A DNA stretch of 64,000 nt. Origin: Candidatus Altimarinota bacterium (GTDB lineage: Bacteria > Patescibacteriota > Gracilibacteria > JAUYGZ01). Positions within the stretch are counted from its first letter, which is position 1, and each line of letters begins with the position of its first letter. The stretch lies in NCBI GenBank assembly GCA_029233985.1, contig JARGOK010000002.1, positions 543,409 to 607,408 on the forward strand, read 5' to 3'. Shown piece after piece: positions 53,693 through 62,250 of this stretch. A program made the position numbers and the translations under genes. Under the pieces are notes generated by a model, which did no database searches, was not told where the DNA came from, and saw only the letters and a program-made list of their open reading frames with translations.

Positions 53693-54412
53693 ATGGCACT
53701 CTGGAACCCCATCAAAAATATCTGCCTCGACCTCCTCTATCCTCGCCAATGCGTCGGTTGCAAAATCCAAGACAGCTGGTTCTGCGATCACTGCGCTTCT
53801 TTGATCAAAAAAATAGAACAAAAAAAGTGTTACATATGTAAAAAACCCCATCCAGAAGGCACTACTTGCTCTGAACACTTCACTGAAAGAACTCTCAATA
53901 AACTCCTGGTCGGAGCCCACTATTCTGCAAACCCAGTCCTAGGAGACGCAATTCATGAATTCAAATACAACCGCCACCCAGAAGATATCGCCACCAAACT
54001 TGGGCACCTCCTTTCATCAACCCTGACTCACCACCTTCTATCTTCATATTCTTCCTGTTCCTTCATCTTAATCCCTGTCCCACTCCACACGTCTCGATTA
54101 AAAGAACGCGGCTTCAATCAAGCCAAACTCCTAGCCGACGAAGTCTCAAAACTCCACAAAATCCCACTTCCAGACTCCAATCTCCTGACTCGTCAAAAAC
54201 ACACCACCTCTCAAGTCCAATCAGGAACTCGCCAAGCCCGGCTCGAAAACCTCAAAGACGCTTTCACAACAACCAAAAAAGCAGATCCAAACGCCATCTA
54301 CATTCTCATCGATGATGTCACTACCACTGGATCCACACTAGAGGAATGCTGCCAGGTCCTCAGAAAAGCTGGAGCAAAAGAAGTCTGGGGATTAGTGCTC
54401 GCCAGAAACTAA
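53693..54412 (+). CDS. comF: ComF family phosphoribosyltransferase-like protein
   Basis: This 239-residue protein has an N-terminal four-Cys zinc finger (CVGCK...CDHC, then CYICK) typical of ComF. A phosphoribosyltransferase fold follows, with the PRPP-binding motif ILIDDVTTTGSTLEEC near the C-terminus and RLKERGFNQAKLLADEVSK in the middle. ComF is needed for DNA uptake in some transformable bacteria and probably couples incoming single-stranded DNA to helicase or primase proteins. It fits with comEC in this window. The gene ends 15 bp from the convergent purC. Confidence 0.92.
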   Translation: MALWNPIKNICLDLLYPRQCVGCKIQDSWFCDHCASLIKKIEQKKCYICKKPHPEGTTCSEHFTERTLNKLLVGAHYSANPVLGDAIHEFKYNRHPEDIATKLGHLLSSTLTHHLLSSYSSCSFILIPVPLHTSRLKERGFNQAKLLADEVSKLHKIPLPDSNLLTRQKHTTSQVQSGTRQARLENLKDAFTTTKKADPNAIYILIDDVTTTGSTLEECCQVLRKAGAKEVWGLVLARN

Positions 54413-54427
54413 AATCACACCAAACCC

Positions 54428-55393
54428 CTACCTCAAACCTTCCAAAACTCCCACAACCCTCTCCTGCACACTACTCTCTGGCATTTGAAATGCTTCACCA
54501 GTAATCCGTTCATAGGTTTCAATATACCGAAGGGCTACTTCTATACGAAACTCATCGGGCATTTCAGGAAGGTTTTCATCATTATACGGATCACATCTGT
54601 CCCTAAACCACAGACGAAGAAATTCCTTATCAAAATTCTCTGGTTCTTTCCCATCGGCAATCAAAGCTTGATACGTATCTGCCTTCCAAAACCGAGACGA
54701 ATCTGAAGTATGAATTTCATCGATAAGGACCAACTTCCCTTCTTCATCCACTCCAAATTCATATTTTGTATCTACGAGAATCAATCCTCCCTTAGCGGCT
54801 AATTGCTGCCCTCGTTCAAATAATTTATACGTCACATCCACCATCTGCTCCCAGAGCGCAGGATCAACTAATCCACTCTCAACAACGGTAAAAAAATCAA
54901 TATTTTCATCGTGGATATCATCCTTTGTTGTTGGAGTGATAAGAGGATTCTCAAATTTTTGATTCTTCAGCATCCCTTCCGGAAGCGTGTGCCCGCAGTA
55001 GGTTCGCTCTCCATTATGATAAGCCATCCATGAAGAAGTCCCCGTAGATCCCGAAAGGTATCCACGAATCACCATTTCAATAGGAATAGTTTTTACATTT
55101 TTTCCAATCACAATACATGGATCTGGCACTTCAATCACATGATTTTTCACGATATCTTTCGTGTGCTCAAACCACCATGATGAGAGCTGCGTAAGAGCCT
55201 GACTCTTGAGAGGTATAAGCCCCAAGTTTCTATCAAAAGCACTTTGACGATCTGTCGTCACCAATATTCGTCGCCCATCATCAGTACTATAATTATCTCG
55301 CACTTTCCCTTTATAAAAGTCTCCCAAACCCTCGATTTGAGTTCCGGTCAGGCAGTTATCAAGGTGGTGTTGGAGTTGTTCTGCGGTGACCAT
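54428..55393 (-). CDS. purC: Phosphoribosylaminoimidazole-succinocarboxamide synthase
   Basis: This 321-residue SAICAR synthetase is of the longer type. FYKGKVRDNYS starts the ATP-binding part, followed by TTDRQSAFDRNLGLIP, VIRGYLSGSTGTSSW and LILVDTKYEFG with DEIHTSDSSRFW. The enzyme joins CAIR with aspartate in purine biosynthesis. No other pur gene is in the window, so it may belong to a partial or scattered pathway, as often seen in Patescibacteria. A weak promoter candidate on the minus strand (TTGACC at plus 55477-55482, TATACT at plus 55452-55457, 19-bp spacing) lies upstream. The stop is TAG. Confidence 0.94.
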   Translation of the reverse strand: MVTAEQLQHHLDNCLTGTQIEGLGDFYKGKVRDNYSTDDGRRILVTTDRQSAFDRNLGLIPLKSQALTQLSSWWFEHTKDIVKNHVIEVPDPCIVIGKNVKTIPIEMVIRGYLSGSTGTSSWMAYHNGERTYCGHTLPEGMLKNQKFENPLITPTTKDDIHDENIDFFTVVESGLVDPALWEQMVDVTYKLFERGQQLAAKGGLILVDTKYEFGVDEEGKLVLIDEIHTSDSSRFWKADTYQALIADGKEPENFDKEFLRLWFRDRCDPYNDENLPEMPDEFRIEVALRYIETYERITGEAFQMPESSVQERVVGVLEGLR

Positions 55394-55492
55394 AAAAAAT
55401 GCTAAGGAAGTATCGTAAAAACCATATCAAGAAGCTGAAAAATATCAAAACAGTATAAGAAAACAAGCCCAGAATAGGTCAACAACTGAGAG

Positions 55493-55521
55493 CTGAAAAA
55501 AGTCTCAAAATGCGCTATAAT
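55493..55521 (+). promoter_or_regulatory. Sigma-70-type promoter of the TraD-like ATPase
   Basis: CTGAAA (55493-55498) and a perfect TATAAT (55516-55521) are 17 bp apart. Transcription would begin about 16 nt before the ATG at 55544, giving a very short leader. Confidence 0.65.
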
Positions 55522-55543
55522 AAGAGGAATACGCAATTTTTTT

Positions 55544-58081
55544 ATGAATACTTTTCTCGGAAATTTCGACACGAACTTCTGGCCAACCCTATTAAATTGG
55601 GCAGTCTTCCTTACCTGTATATACATTTTTTGGAAGCTCTTCGTGTATTTCGCCAGAATGATCCACTCAGTAATGGAAAGTAAGCAGATGGTCTTCATAA
55701 AGGTTACCATGCCTCGAACGGATTCGAGCAAGGACAAGGAAAAAGACAACGAAAAGGACTTTAAAGAAAAAGTTGCCTTGATGGACTCTCTCTATCGATC
55801 AATCTACGAAATCCAAGAACTCAATCTTTGGAACCGCATCAGAACCATTATCTGGAATAATGATTATGCTTCTTTTGAGCTCATGTTCGATGGAAAATTG
55901 ATTCACTTCTACATCGTCACCCACAAACGCTACAGCGAACTGATCCAAAAACAGGTCACGAGCACCTATGGAGACGCTGATGTGGGAGAAGTAGAACCAT
56001 ATGATATCGCTCCAAAAGGATCAAAGTTGAAGTATTTTTACATGTACTTATCTCAGCTCACTTATTTCCCAATCCGAACATTCAAACAGATGAGTAGCGA
56101 CCCCCTAAATGAAATGGCCAATGTTTTTTCAAAACTCAAAGAAGAAGATCGAGCAGCTATTCAAGTCATCATTAATCCACGAGGGAGACAATGGAATAAA
56201 GACGCCAAGCGTGTAGCAGAAAGACTCTTTCAAAAAAAGAGCACAAGTGGTGTCTATATGTATTTAGAAAAAATCCCTCTTCTGGGACTCTTGTTCAAGC
56301 TCATGGGAAGTATCTTTGGTGTCATCGTAAAAGGAGAGGCTCCCACAAAAGCACCAGGCGCATCCGGTGGAGACAGCTATGTACGGATGCTTGCATCTGA
56401 TGAAGAAAACCTTAAACTCATGGGAGAGAAAGCCAATCAAGAAGGCTTCGATACTACCATCCGAATCGTGGCAAGTGCTCCAAACAAAACACGAGCCGAA
56501 CAAATACTCGATGCTGTTGTTCTTGGGTTCAATACCTTTAGCAATCAAGGATCCAATTGGTTTCAAAACCGTCGAGTTATTCCTTGGGATCTCTTGAATA
56601 CTCCTTGGATGCATTTCAACTTCGCGCGCAGACTCAAAGCTTACGGAGAAAAAAGCTCTATCCTCGTACCCGAAGAGCTAAGTTCGATGTATCATATCCC
56701 GAGCAGTCGTTACAATTTCACTCCTATTATAAAATGGCTGGACTATAAAGTCCTTCCACCTCCAACAAATATGGGCAACGAAGGAATACTCCTCGGAAAC
56801 AATGTCTATCAAAACAAAAAAACACCTATTTATATCTTGCCAAAAGACCGAACTCGGCACATGTACGTCATTGGAAAATCTGGATCTGGTAAATCCGCGC
56901 TACTCAATTTCATGGCTCGTCAAGATATCGCTCAAGGAAACGGATGTTGCGTAATTGATCCTCATGGAGACCTCATCGAAGATTGCTTGAAGTACATTCC
57001 AAAAGATCGAGTCAAAGATGTCATTCATTTCAACCCAGCTGACCAAGAACGACCAATGGGATTAAACCTCTTGGAAGTCTCCAATCCAGCCCAAATGGAT
57101 ATGGCTTCATCTCAAGCTACCGAGATCTTTATCAAGCTCTTTGGTGACGAAATTTTTGGACCACGCATCCAGCATTATTTTCGCAACGCCTGCCTCACTC
57201 TCATGGAAGACACCGAAGAAGGAGCAACACTCATCGATGTCCCTCGGATGTTTGTCGATGAAGAATTTATGAAATACAAAGTCAGCAAAGTAAAAAATCC
57301 CATAGTAAAAGCTTTCTGGGAAAAAGAATACGCCAATACTGGTGAACGTGAACGACAAGAGATGATCCCCTACTTCAGCTCAAAGTTTGGGCCATTCATC
57401 ACCAATACCATTATGAGAAACACGATTGGACAACCTAAAAGTGCTTTCAATTTTCGGGAGGCCATGGATGAAGGGAAAATTCTTCTCATCAATCTCTCAA
57501 AAGGAAAGATGGGCGATCTCAATACCCAGCTCCTCGGTTTGATTTGCGTTGCTCAGCTCCAAATGGCCGCCATGGGGAGAACAGATATGCCAGAAGAAGA
57601 ACGCCGACCTTTTTACATGTACGTGGATGAGTTCCAAAACTTCGCAACTGACAGCTTTGCAAGTATTCTTTCGGAAGCCCGGAAATACAAACTCGCTTTG
57701 ATATTAGCGCATCAATACATTGGTCAGCTCACGGTCAGCAAAAGTGGGAAACAAAGCACCGCCATTCGTGACGCAGTCTTTGGAAATGCTGGAACTATTC
57801 TCTCCTTTAAGATCGGCGCAGAAGACGCCGAATACATGGCCAAAGAATTCGCCCCAGTGCTTTCGGAGCAAGACGTAATCACCATCTCAAACTATAAGGC
57901 GTACATGAAACTCAGCATCAACAATGCCCCTTCTCGACCCTTCAGCCTGGAGACCATCTGGGATCCTTCTGAAGCAAACGAAAAAGGTGCCAATATCGTA
58001 AAGGAATACTGCCGACTCAAATACGGACGTAAACGTGAGTTTGTTGATGCAGAGATCGAAGCTCGAATTGGAATCGTTTAG
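55544..58081 (+). CDS. TraD/VirD4-like type IV secretion or conjugation ATPase
   Basis: The 845-residue protein has one N-terminal membrane helix (about 14-35). A soluble region of about 380 residues is followed by a RecA-like motor. Walker A is VIGKSGSGKSALLNF (about 443-457) followed by VIDPHGDLIEDCLKYIP; Walker B is FYMYVDEFQNF (about 690); and the nearby LALILAHQYIGQL is typical. This is the DUF87/TraD type common in Patescibacteria. It probably pumps DNA or protein at the inner membrane. No VirB4, VirB6 or relaxase is adjacent. The pilin-like proteins at 1-9049 are candidate partners, which is inference. Confidence 0.88.
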   Translation: MNTFLGNFDTNFWPTLLNWAVFLTCIYIFWKLFVYFARMIHSVMESKQMVFIKVTMPRTDSSKDKEKDNEKDFKEKVALMDSLYRSIYEIQELNLWNRIRTIIWNNDYASFELMFDGKLIHFYIVTHKRYSELIQKQVTSTYGDADVGEVEPYDIAPKGSKLKYFYMYLSQLTYFPIRTFKQMSSDPLNEMANVFSKLKEEDRAAIQVIINPRGRQWNKDAKRVAERLFQKKSTSGVYMYLEKIPLLGLLFKLMGSIFGVIVKGEAPTKAPGASGGDSYVRMLASDEENLKLMGEKANQEGFDTTIRIVASAPNKTRAEQILDAVVLGFNTFSNQGSNWFQNRRVIPWDLLNTPWMHFNFARRLKAYGEKSSILVPEELSSMYHIPSSRYNFTPIIKWLDYKVLPPPTNMGNEGILLGNNVYQNKKTPIYILPKDRTRHMYVIGKSGSGKSALLNFMARQDIAQGNGCCVIDPHGDLIEDCLKYIPKDRVKDVIHFNPADQERPMGLNLLEVSNPAQMDMASSQATEIFIKLFGDEIFGPRIQHYFRNACLTLMEDTEEGATLIDVPRMFVDEEFMKYKVSKVKNPIVKAFWEKEYANTGERERQEMIPYFSSKFGPFITNTIMRNTIGQPKSAFNFREAMDEGKILLINLSKGKMGDLNTQLLGLICVAQLQMAAMGRTDMPEEERRPFYMYVDEFQNFATDSFASILSEARKYKLALILAHQYIGQLTVSKSGKQSTAIRDAVFGNAGTILSFKIGAEDAEYMAKEFAPVLSEQDVITISNYKAYMKLSINNAPSRPFSLETIWDPSEANEKGANIVKEYCRLKYGRKREFVDAEIEARIGIV

Positions 58082-58109
58082 CAAGATTCTAATATTCATA
58101 TCACTCACT

Positions 58110-58143
58110 AAAAAAGAGCCCCACATACGCGAAACTCTTTTTT
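58110..58143. terminator. Bidirectional terminator-like hairpin
   Basis: AAAAAAGAG (58110-58118) pairs with CTCTTTTTT (58135-58143) around a 16-nt loop. The flanking A- and T-runs suit termination from both the ATPase gene and the convergent membrane-protein gene. Confidence 0.6.
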
Positions 58144-58170
58144 ACGTTTTAAGTTTTTCGTTTTACCTTA
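58140..58170. repeat. TTTTACGTTTTAAG-type A/T repeat
   Basis: ACGTTTTAAGTTTTTCGTTT lies at the 3' end of the small membrane-protein gene. It resembles the A/T-rich dispersed repeats but has a different core. Confidence 0.3.
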
Positions 58171-58551
58171 GGCGAAGTATCCATAATACGTAAACACTCC
58201 TCCAATCACAAAGCACACCACTTTCGCAAGCATCAGACTTTTATCAGAAACAAACCACTGAGACAAAACAAGAAACTTCTCAGGAACAAAAAGAAGCCCA
58301 AGTCCTTTAAGAACTGCAATCCATCCTATAAGCGTCACAAGAACAGTCCAGTCTTGCATCCACACACTGTGAACACGAAGAATAAGAATACCAAGCACAA
58401 GCGCCATAATTCCTCCAAAATACATCAAGGTTTTATCTTTAATGACCTCATTGATCATCTTTTTGTAATACGCTCCATTAATAAGAAAACCAAGACCTAC
58501 TGTGAGATAAACTGGACCAATAATTTCGGCAACAAGCTGAGCATAGTTCAT
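58168..58551 (-). CDS. Small four-helix membrane protein, unknown
   Basis: With ATG 58551 as start the protein has 127 residues and four membrane helices (GPVYLTVGLGFLING, GGIMALVLGILILRVH, VLVTLIGWIAVLKGLGLLF, AKVVCFVIGGVFTYYGYF). No catalytic motif or named family is recognised. It lies alone between two opposite-strand genes and is convergent with the TraD-like ATPase. Confidence 0.65.
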   Translation of the reverse strand: MNYAQLVAEIIGPVYLTVGLGFLINGAYYKKMINEVIKDKTLMYFGGIMALVLGILILRVHSVWMQDWTVLVTLIGWIAVLKGLGLLFVPEKFLVLSQWFVSDKSLMLAKVVCFVIGGVFTYYGYFA

Positions 58552-58711
58552 AGTGTTGAATAAAAAAGTAATACAATAACTGTATTGTAGTCCTGACAAC
58601 CAAAGGAGCAATGTGATCAACTAGGCGAAAGAATAAATTATTTCAGTTATGCCTACTCTTTTTGTGGGCAACTCAGCTTTCCAAGAGGTTTCTTTACTGT
58701 ATTCTAACATC

Positions 58712-59140
58712 ATGAAAATAATTCACACTTCCACTTCCCAACACCTCCTCGCCTTCGAAATCGGAGACGAAGTAATGACAGGACTAAAAAGCTATGCCAC
58801 TGAAACAGGTCTTAAATCAGCTTGGGTAAATATCTTGGGAGCTTCAAAAGAAGTAACCCTTGCATTCTACGATCTCGAGAAAAAAGAATATCGCACAAAA
58901 ACCTTTGATGAAGAACTAGAAATCGTAACCGTCGTAGGGAACATCACGTGGTTCAATGGAGAAATCGCTGTACACCTCCATGGGAGCTTTGGTCGTGAAG
59001 ATATGTCTCTTGTGGGAGGACATATTATGAATATGAAAATTTCTGCAACTGGCGAAACGCATCTCCAGCTAATGGATGAAATGATTGAAAGAGCTCATTG
59101 CAATAGAACCGGTCTAAATTTGATGAGATGCAAGGGATAA
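58712..59140 (+). CDS. PPC-domain (DUF296) protein
   Basis: The start is ATG 58712 (142 residues); the longer in-frame extension from 58649 has no family resemblance. The single PPC (plants and prokaryotes conserved) domain shows FEIGDEVMTGLKSYATE, WVNILGASKEVTLAFYD, VVGNITWFNGEIAVHLHGSF and VGGHIMNMKIS. The LHGSFG and GGHI segments are family hallmarks. Bacterial members form trimers with unknown function; in plants the domain accompanies AT-hook DNA-binding proteins. No DNA-binding motif is fused here. Confidence 0.85.
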   Translation: MKIIHTSTSQHLLAFEIGDEVMTGLKSYATETGLKSAWVNILGASKEVTLAFYDLEKKEYRTKTFDEELEIVTVVGNITWFNGEIAVHLHGSFGREDMSLVGGHIMNMKISATGETHLQLMDEMIERAHCNRTGLNLMRCKG

Positions 59141-59185
59141 AATGAAAAAAAAGAGAGAAACAATAGCCCATTGTGAGAACGCGTA

Positions 59186-59932
59186 CTATTCGTACTCTCT
59201 CAACCTCTTCCTCTGCACTTTCCAATCCGGCATTTTGCTCTCCACCAATTCCCAAAACAAATCGGCATGATTCGCGTGCCTCAGGTGGGCTAATTCATGC
59301 ACACACACATAGTCCAACAACTTTGGTTCAACCAACAACAGCTTCACCGAGAGCATAATCAATCCTCGCCTCTTCTCACAACTCCCCCATCTCGTCATCA
59401 CTTTTTTGAGGGTCAGCTTCGAAAACTCCTCCTCCAACCACCCTTCTCTCAAATCATCAAGCCGTTGCTCCAAAACCTTCACCTGATCTTTCACCAAAAA
59501 CTTCCACAAAGCTTCCTCTGCCATATCCAGATCCAATCCCTCATCCTCAACCGGAACCAGAAGCATCACCTTTTGACCTATTTTTTGAACTTTGGTCTTT
59601 TTCACATCAGCTCTTTTAAGAAGCAAAAAATAAGCAACACCAGTACTCAACAAAAGCTCAACCCCTTTCTCGAGGTTCCCAACGTCCTCCAAGTCTCCAC
59701 CCCTTTCCCCATGATTAGCCAATTCTCTCAGAACCGGCTCAAGACTGAGTTTCACCTTCTTTTCTTGCTTATCCCAAACTCCCATCATCTTTTCAGTGAG
59801 GTGGTCTATATGCCTCTGCTGCTCTCGCCGAGAAACCAAATTTGAAATACGCAAAACAATCTTGCCATCTCGTATACGAGCCGTAGAGCTTTTTTGTTTG
59901 TGGTACGTGATAGAAACAGGAACTGTATCCAT
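59186..59932 (-). CDS. YgjP/DUF45-like metallopeptidase
   Basis: The start is ATG 59932; an in-frame TTG at 59941 overlaps the toxin stop. The protein has about 248 residues. The zinc site is CVHELAHLRHANHADLFWELV, with HExxH and further His, preceded by MTRWGSCEKRRGLIMLSVKL, which matches YgjP-type SprT-like proteins. The N-terminal part has a matching beta strand (KIVLRISNLVSRREQ). Some members act near DNA or proteins, but substrates are poorly known. A Val-Lys-rich insertion around KKADVKKTKVQKIGQK makes it longer than typical members. The stop is TAG. Confidence 0.82.
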   Translation of the reverse strand: MDTVPVSITYHKQKSSTARIRDGKIVLRISNLVSRREQQRHIDHLTEKMMGVWDKQEKKVKLSLEPVLRELANHGERGGDLEDVGNLEKGVELLLSTGVAYFLLLKRADVKKTKVQKIGQKVMLLVPVEDEGLDLDMAEEALWKFLVKDQVKVLEQRLDDLREGWLEEEFSKLTLKKVMTRWGSCEKRRGLIMLSVKLLLVEPKLLDYVCVHELAHLRHANHADLFWELVESKMPDWKVQRKRLREYE

Positions 59933-59937
59933 AATAT

Positions 59938-60291
59938 TCAACCATTTAGCAAAGAATACACATCAATATCAAACACAATGAGAAGAGCTTCTTCAAGTGA
60001 AACCAGCTGCTCAGATATTAATTGTCCAATTTTCTGTTGAACAGCCATTTTGTCAATGGCTGCAATTTGCTCATAAACAAGAGCTGATCTCTGATGAAGC
60101 CCATTAAAAGTCGAATGGGCTAACTCTGGCTGTGACGTTAATCCTCTAATAACAGTCGTAAAAGGACAAACAAGAGTTGTTTGAATCAAAGTCAAATTAA
60201 TACTACTACTCTGAACAATCACTGCCGACCTGGCCCCTTGTTTCTGGGGTCCCTTACCAGGAAAATGAACCATAACAATATCACCCTTCAT
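59938..60291 (-). CDS. MazF/PemK-like toxin
   Basis: The start ATG 60291 gives 117 residues; longer in-frame extensions are upstream of the antitoxin stop and unlikely. The fold signature is MKGDIVMVHFPGKGPQKQGARSAVIVQ with the R-P/S-A-V core, then LVCPFTTVIRG and ALVYEQIAAIDK. MazF-type proteins are ribosome-independent mRNA endonucleases. The start overlaps the antitoxin's 3' end by 11 nt, which implies translational coupling. The stop TGA overlaps the in-frame TTG upstream of the metallopeptidase start. Confidence 0.88.
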   Translation of the reverse strand: MKGDIVMVHFPGKGPQKQGARSAVIVQSSSINLTLIQTTLVCPFTTVIRGLTSQPELAHSTFNGLHQRSALVYEQIAAIDKMAVQQKIGQLISEQLVSLEEALLIVFDIDVYSLLNG

Positions 60292-60541
60292 AAGGGGGAA
60301 GGTTTTTTGCATAATATATTTGAGTATTACGGATCCATTCTGCCGATTCTTTTTGATATTGAGGGTCTTGAGCCATAGCTCCATAATGCTGTTGAAGCTG
60401 AAGGTTTTCCAAACGTCTTTTCTCACGACGAACCAAATCAGTCATAAACTGACTCTTCGTCATTTTTTTCTCTTTAACAAGCTTGTTCAAAAGCTTTGCA
60501 ATTTCCATCGGAAGAGAAACAGATATACGTGCAACAGCCAT
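60281..60541 (-). CDS. Ribbon-helix-helix antitoxin of the MazF-like toxin
   Basis: With ATG 60541 as start the protein has 86 residues. The N-terminus MAVARISVSLPMEIAKLLNK followed by MTKSQFMTDLVRREKRR is a clear ribbon-helix-helix DNA-binding fold (strand, helix, turn, helix). The C-terminal part (NLQLQQHYGAMAQDPQYQKE) should be the toxin-binding tail. The start of the toxin lies within its last codons (stop TGA at 60281). Such antitoxins repress their own promoter. Confidence 0.87.
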   Translation of the reverse strand: MAVARISVSLPMEIAKLLNKLVKEKKMTKSQFMTDLVRREKRRLENLQLQQHYGAMAQDPQYQKESAEWIRNTQIYYAKNLPPYEG

Positions 60542-60670
60542 AAAAAGTAATAAAAAAGTATTACGAAAGCATGATAGATAAATTGAGAACAAGACTCCAC
60601 AGAAAAGTTGACGACATCATTTTATAAACGCATACTCACTATGAAAAATCTACCACCTAGCAACTCATTC

Positions 60671-61234
60671 ATGATCATCTCCGATATCTCTCTTCGCGAA
60701 CACCTCTCCAACGGCACGATCGTCGTCGAACCCATGGAAGACTTTCAAATCCAACCTGCTTCGATCGACATGAGACTCGGAACTCATTTTCTGACGATTG
60801 ACGAACACGAGATGGAGCATCTCAGTATGGACGAACCAATTCATTATCGAGAGATCAACAAAGAAGAAATCACCATTGCTCCCAAATCATTTATTTTGGC
60901 GACCACGATGGAATACATCAAAATCCCTGACAATGTCTCAGCCTTCGTCGAAGGTCGCAGCTCTATCGGACGCATGGGCCTCTTTATCCAAAACGCCGGG
61001 TGGGTCGATCCAGGATTTGAAGGAGAAATCACCCTCGAAATCTTCAATGCCAACTCTCTCCCGATAAAGCTCACTGCCGGTCGACGTATTTGCCAACTCG
61101 TCTTTGCTGAAATGGACCAAGCCACTAAAAATCCTTACCGAGGAAAATACCAAGGACAACGAAAAGCTCGAGGAAGTGATGTGAGGAGAGATTCAGAGGT
61201 AAAAAACCATAAAGAAAAACAAGTGATCTCATGA
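60671..61234 (+). CDS. dcd: dCTP deaminase
   Basis: The family-like start is ATG 60671 (MIISDISLREHL; 187 residues); ATG 60641 is an alternative. Signature segments are QPASIDMRLG, EGRSSIGRMGLF, AGWVDPGFEGEITLEIFN and YRGKYQGQ. The GRSSIGR loop and the downstream Glu are the usual catalytic region. The enzyme makes dUTP from dCTP, or dUMP if bifunctional. Together with dut (12676-13200) it gives the cell a route to dUMP. The gene is divergent from the antitoxin and ends in TGA. Confidence 0.92.
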   Translation: MIISDISLREHLSNGTIVVEPMEDFQIQPASIDMRLGTHFLTIDEHEMEHLSMDEPIHYREINKEEITIAPKSFILATTMEYIKIPDNVSAFVEGRSSIGRMGLFIQNAGWVDPGFEGEITLEIFNANSLPIKLTAGRRICQLVFAEMDQATKNPYRGKYQGQRKARGSDVRRDSEVKNHKEKQVIS

Positions 61235-61439
61235 GAGCCACCTCATCCTAGAGACGTCGATTGATCGCATCTCCACAGTGACCATCGCGCATTTCACACA
61301 GACGCCACAAATGAACGCCACTAGAATATTTCAGTTGGAAGTAGGCCTAATTGGAAGTATATCCCTCAAAAACCCCTGCTAGGGAAGGTTCTTCATTCAT
61401 CTAAAAAACATGGTTTCCAAGCTTGTATGAACAAGTATT
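61235..61439. other. Intergenic gap between dcd and the ccdA-like gene
   Basis: This 205-bp gap lies between convergent genes. I looked for a tRNA or terminator and found neither; only short, weak inverted repeats are present. Confidence 0.4.
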
Positions 61440-62168
61440 TTACTCAAGCTCAAGTCGATCTACCAAAGGATCTTCAATCGCTGCGAAATCAATCCATCCC
61501 GCATCCAATATCGCCGACTCGATCTGCTTATCGATCCCCGTCACAATCATCAAACCCACTACAATCAACAACACCCCCATTCCTTTACGAAACCAACCTG
61601 AAGGGTCTGCAAACCATTTAAATTTTCCCAAAACCTGCCGACCACCATATCCAATAATCAACAAAGGAACTAAAAGACCCAAGCAGTACATAATCAAAGC
61701 AGTAATCCCCGTCGCCAAACTCTGCGGGAGTACCACAGCAAGAATAATGGCATACGTTGGTGAACAACTCGCAAACACTGGCCCAAGAGCCACTCCGAGA
61801 AGCACAAGCCCCTTAGAACCCTCCTCCCTTGAAGCTGACTGCAATAATTCCTGGCTTTTTTCAAATCCCAATTTCACCGATAATGCTGACCACTGATTCG
61901 GAAAAGTGAGCGCAAATCCAAAAATCAACACAACAACTCCAGAAATCGTCGCCCAAACACTATTCGGCACCGTAATAAGCAAAGTCGTCGCCTTTAAAAC
62001 AAGCGTAAACACAAAAACTGAGGCCATTAATGACCCACTAATGATCAGAGGCCGCCATTTATCCGTACCAGAAAGCGAGCTCCCCAAAACCACAGGAAGA
62101 ATAGGAAGAACGCAAGGGGTGAGAACAGTGAGAAAACCAGCGGCAAAGGCGATGAGGAGAAGTTCCAT
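61440..62168 (-). CDS. CcdA/DsbD-like transmembrane thiol-disulfide transporter
   Basis: The 242-residue protein has six membrane helices in two related halves. The first carries LTPCVLPILPVVLG (17-29) and the second GPVFASCSPTYAIILAVVLP. The conserved Cys in each half are the redox pair that moves electrons from cytosolic thioredoxin to extracytoplasmic thiols. This length matches CcdA rather than full DsbD. It probably keeps secreted thiol proteins reduced or supports oxidative folding. No thioredoxin-like partner is adjacent. The start is ATG 62168. Confidence 0.9.
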   Translation of the reverse strand: MELLLIAFAAGFLTVLTPCVLPILPVVLGSSLSGTDKWRPLIISGSLMASVFVFTLVLKATTLLITVPNSVWATISGVVVLIFGFALTFPNQWSALSVKLGFEKSQELLQSASREEGSKGLVLLGVALGPVFASCSPTYAIILAVVLPQSLATGITALIMYCLGLLVPLLIIGYGGRQVLGKFKWFADPSGWFRKGMGVLLIVVGLMIVTGIDKQIESAILDAGWIDFAAIEDPLVDRLELE

Positions 62169-62250
62169 AGAGAGATATTTTTATTAAGTACTATCACTAT
62201 ATCAAACATCAAAAAAACACCTATCAAGTGGTGTAGTAAATAAAACACTC

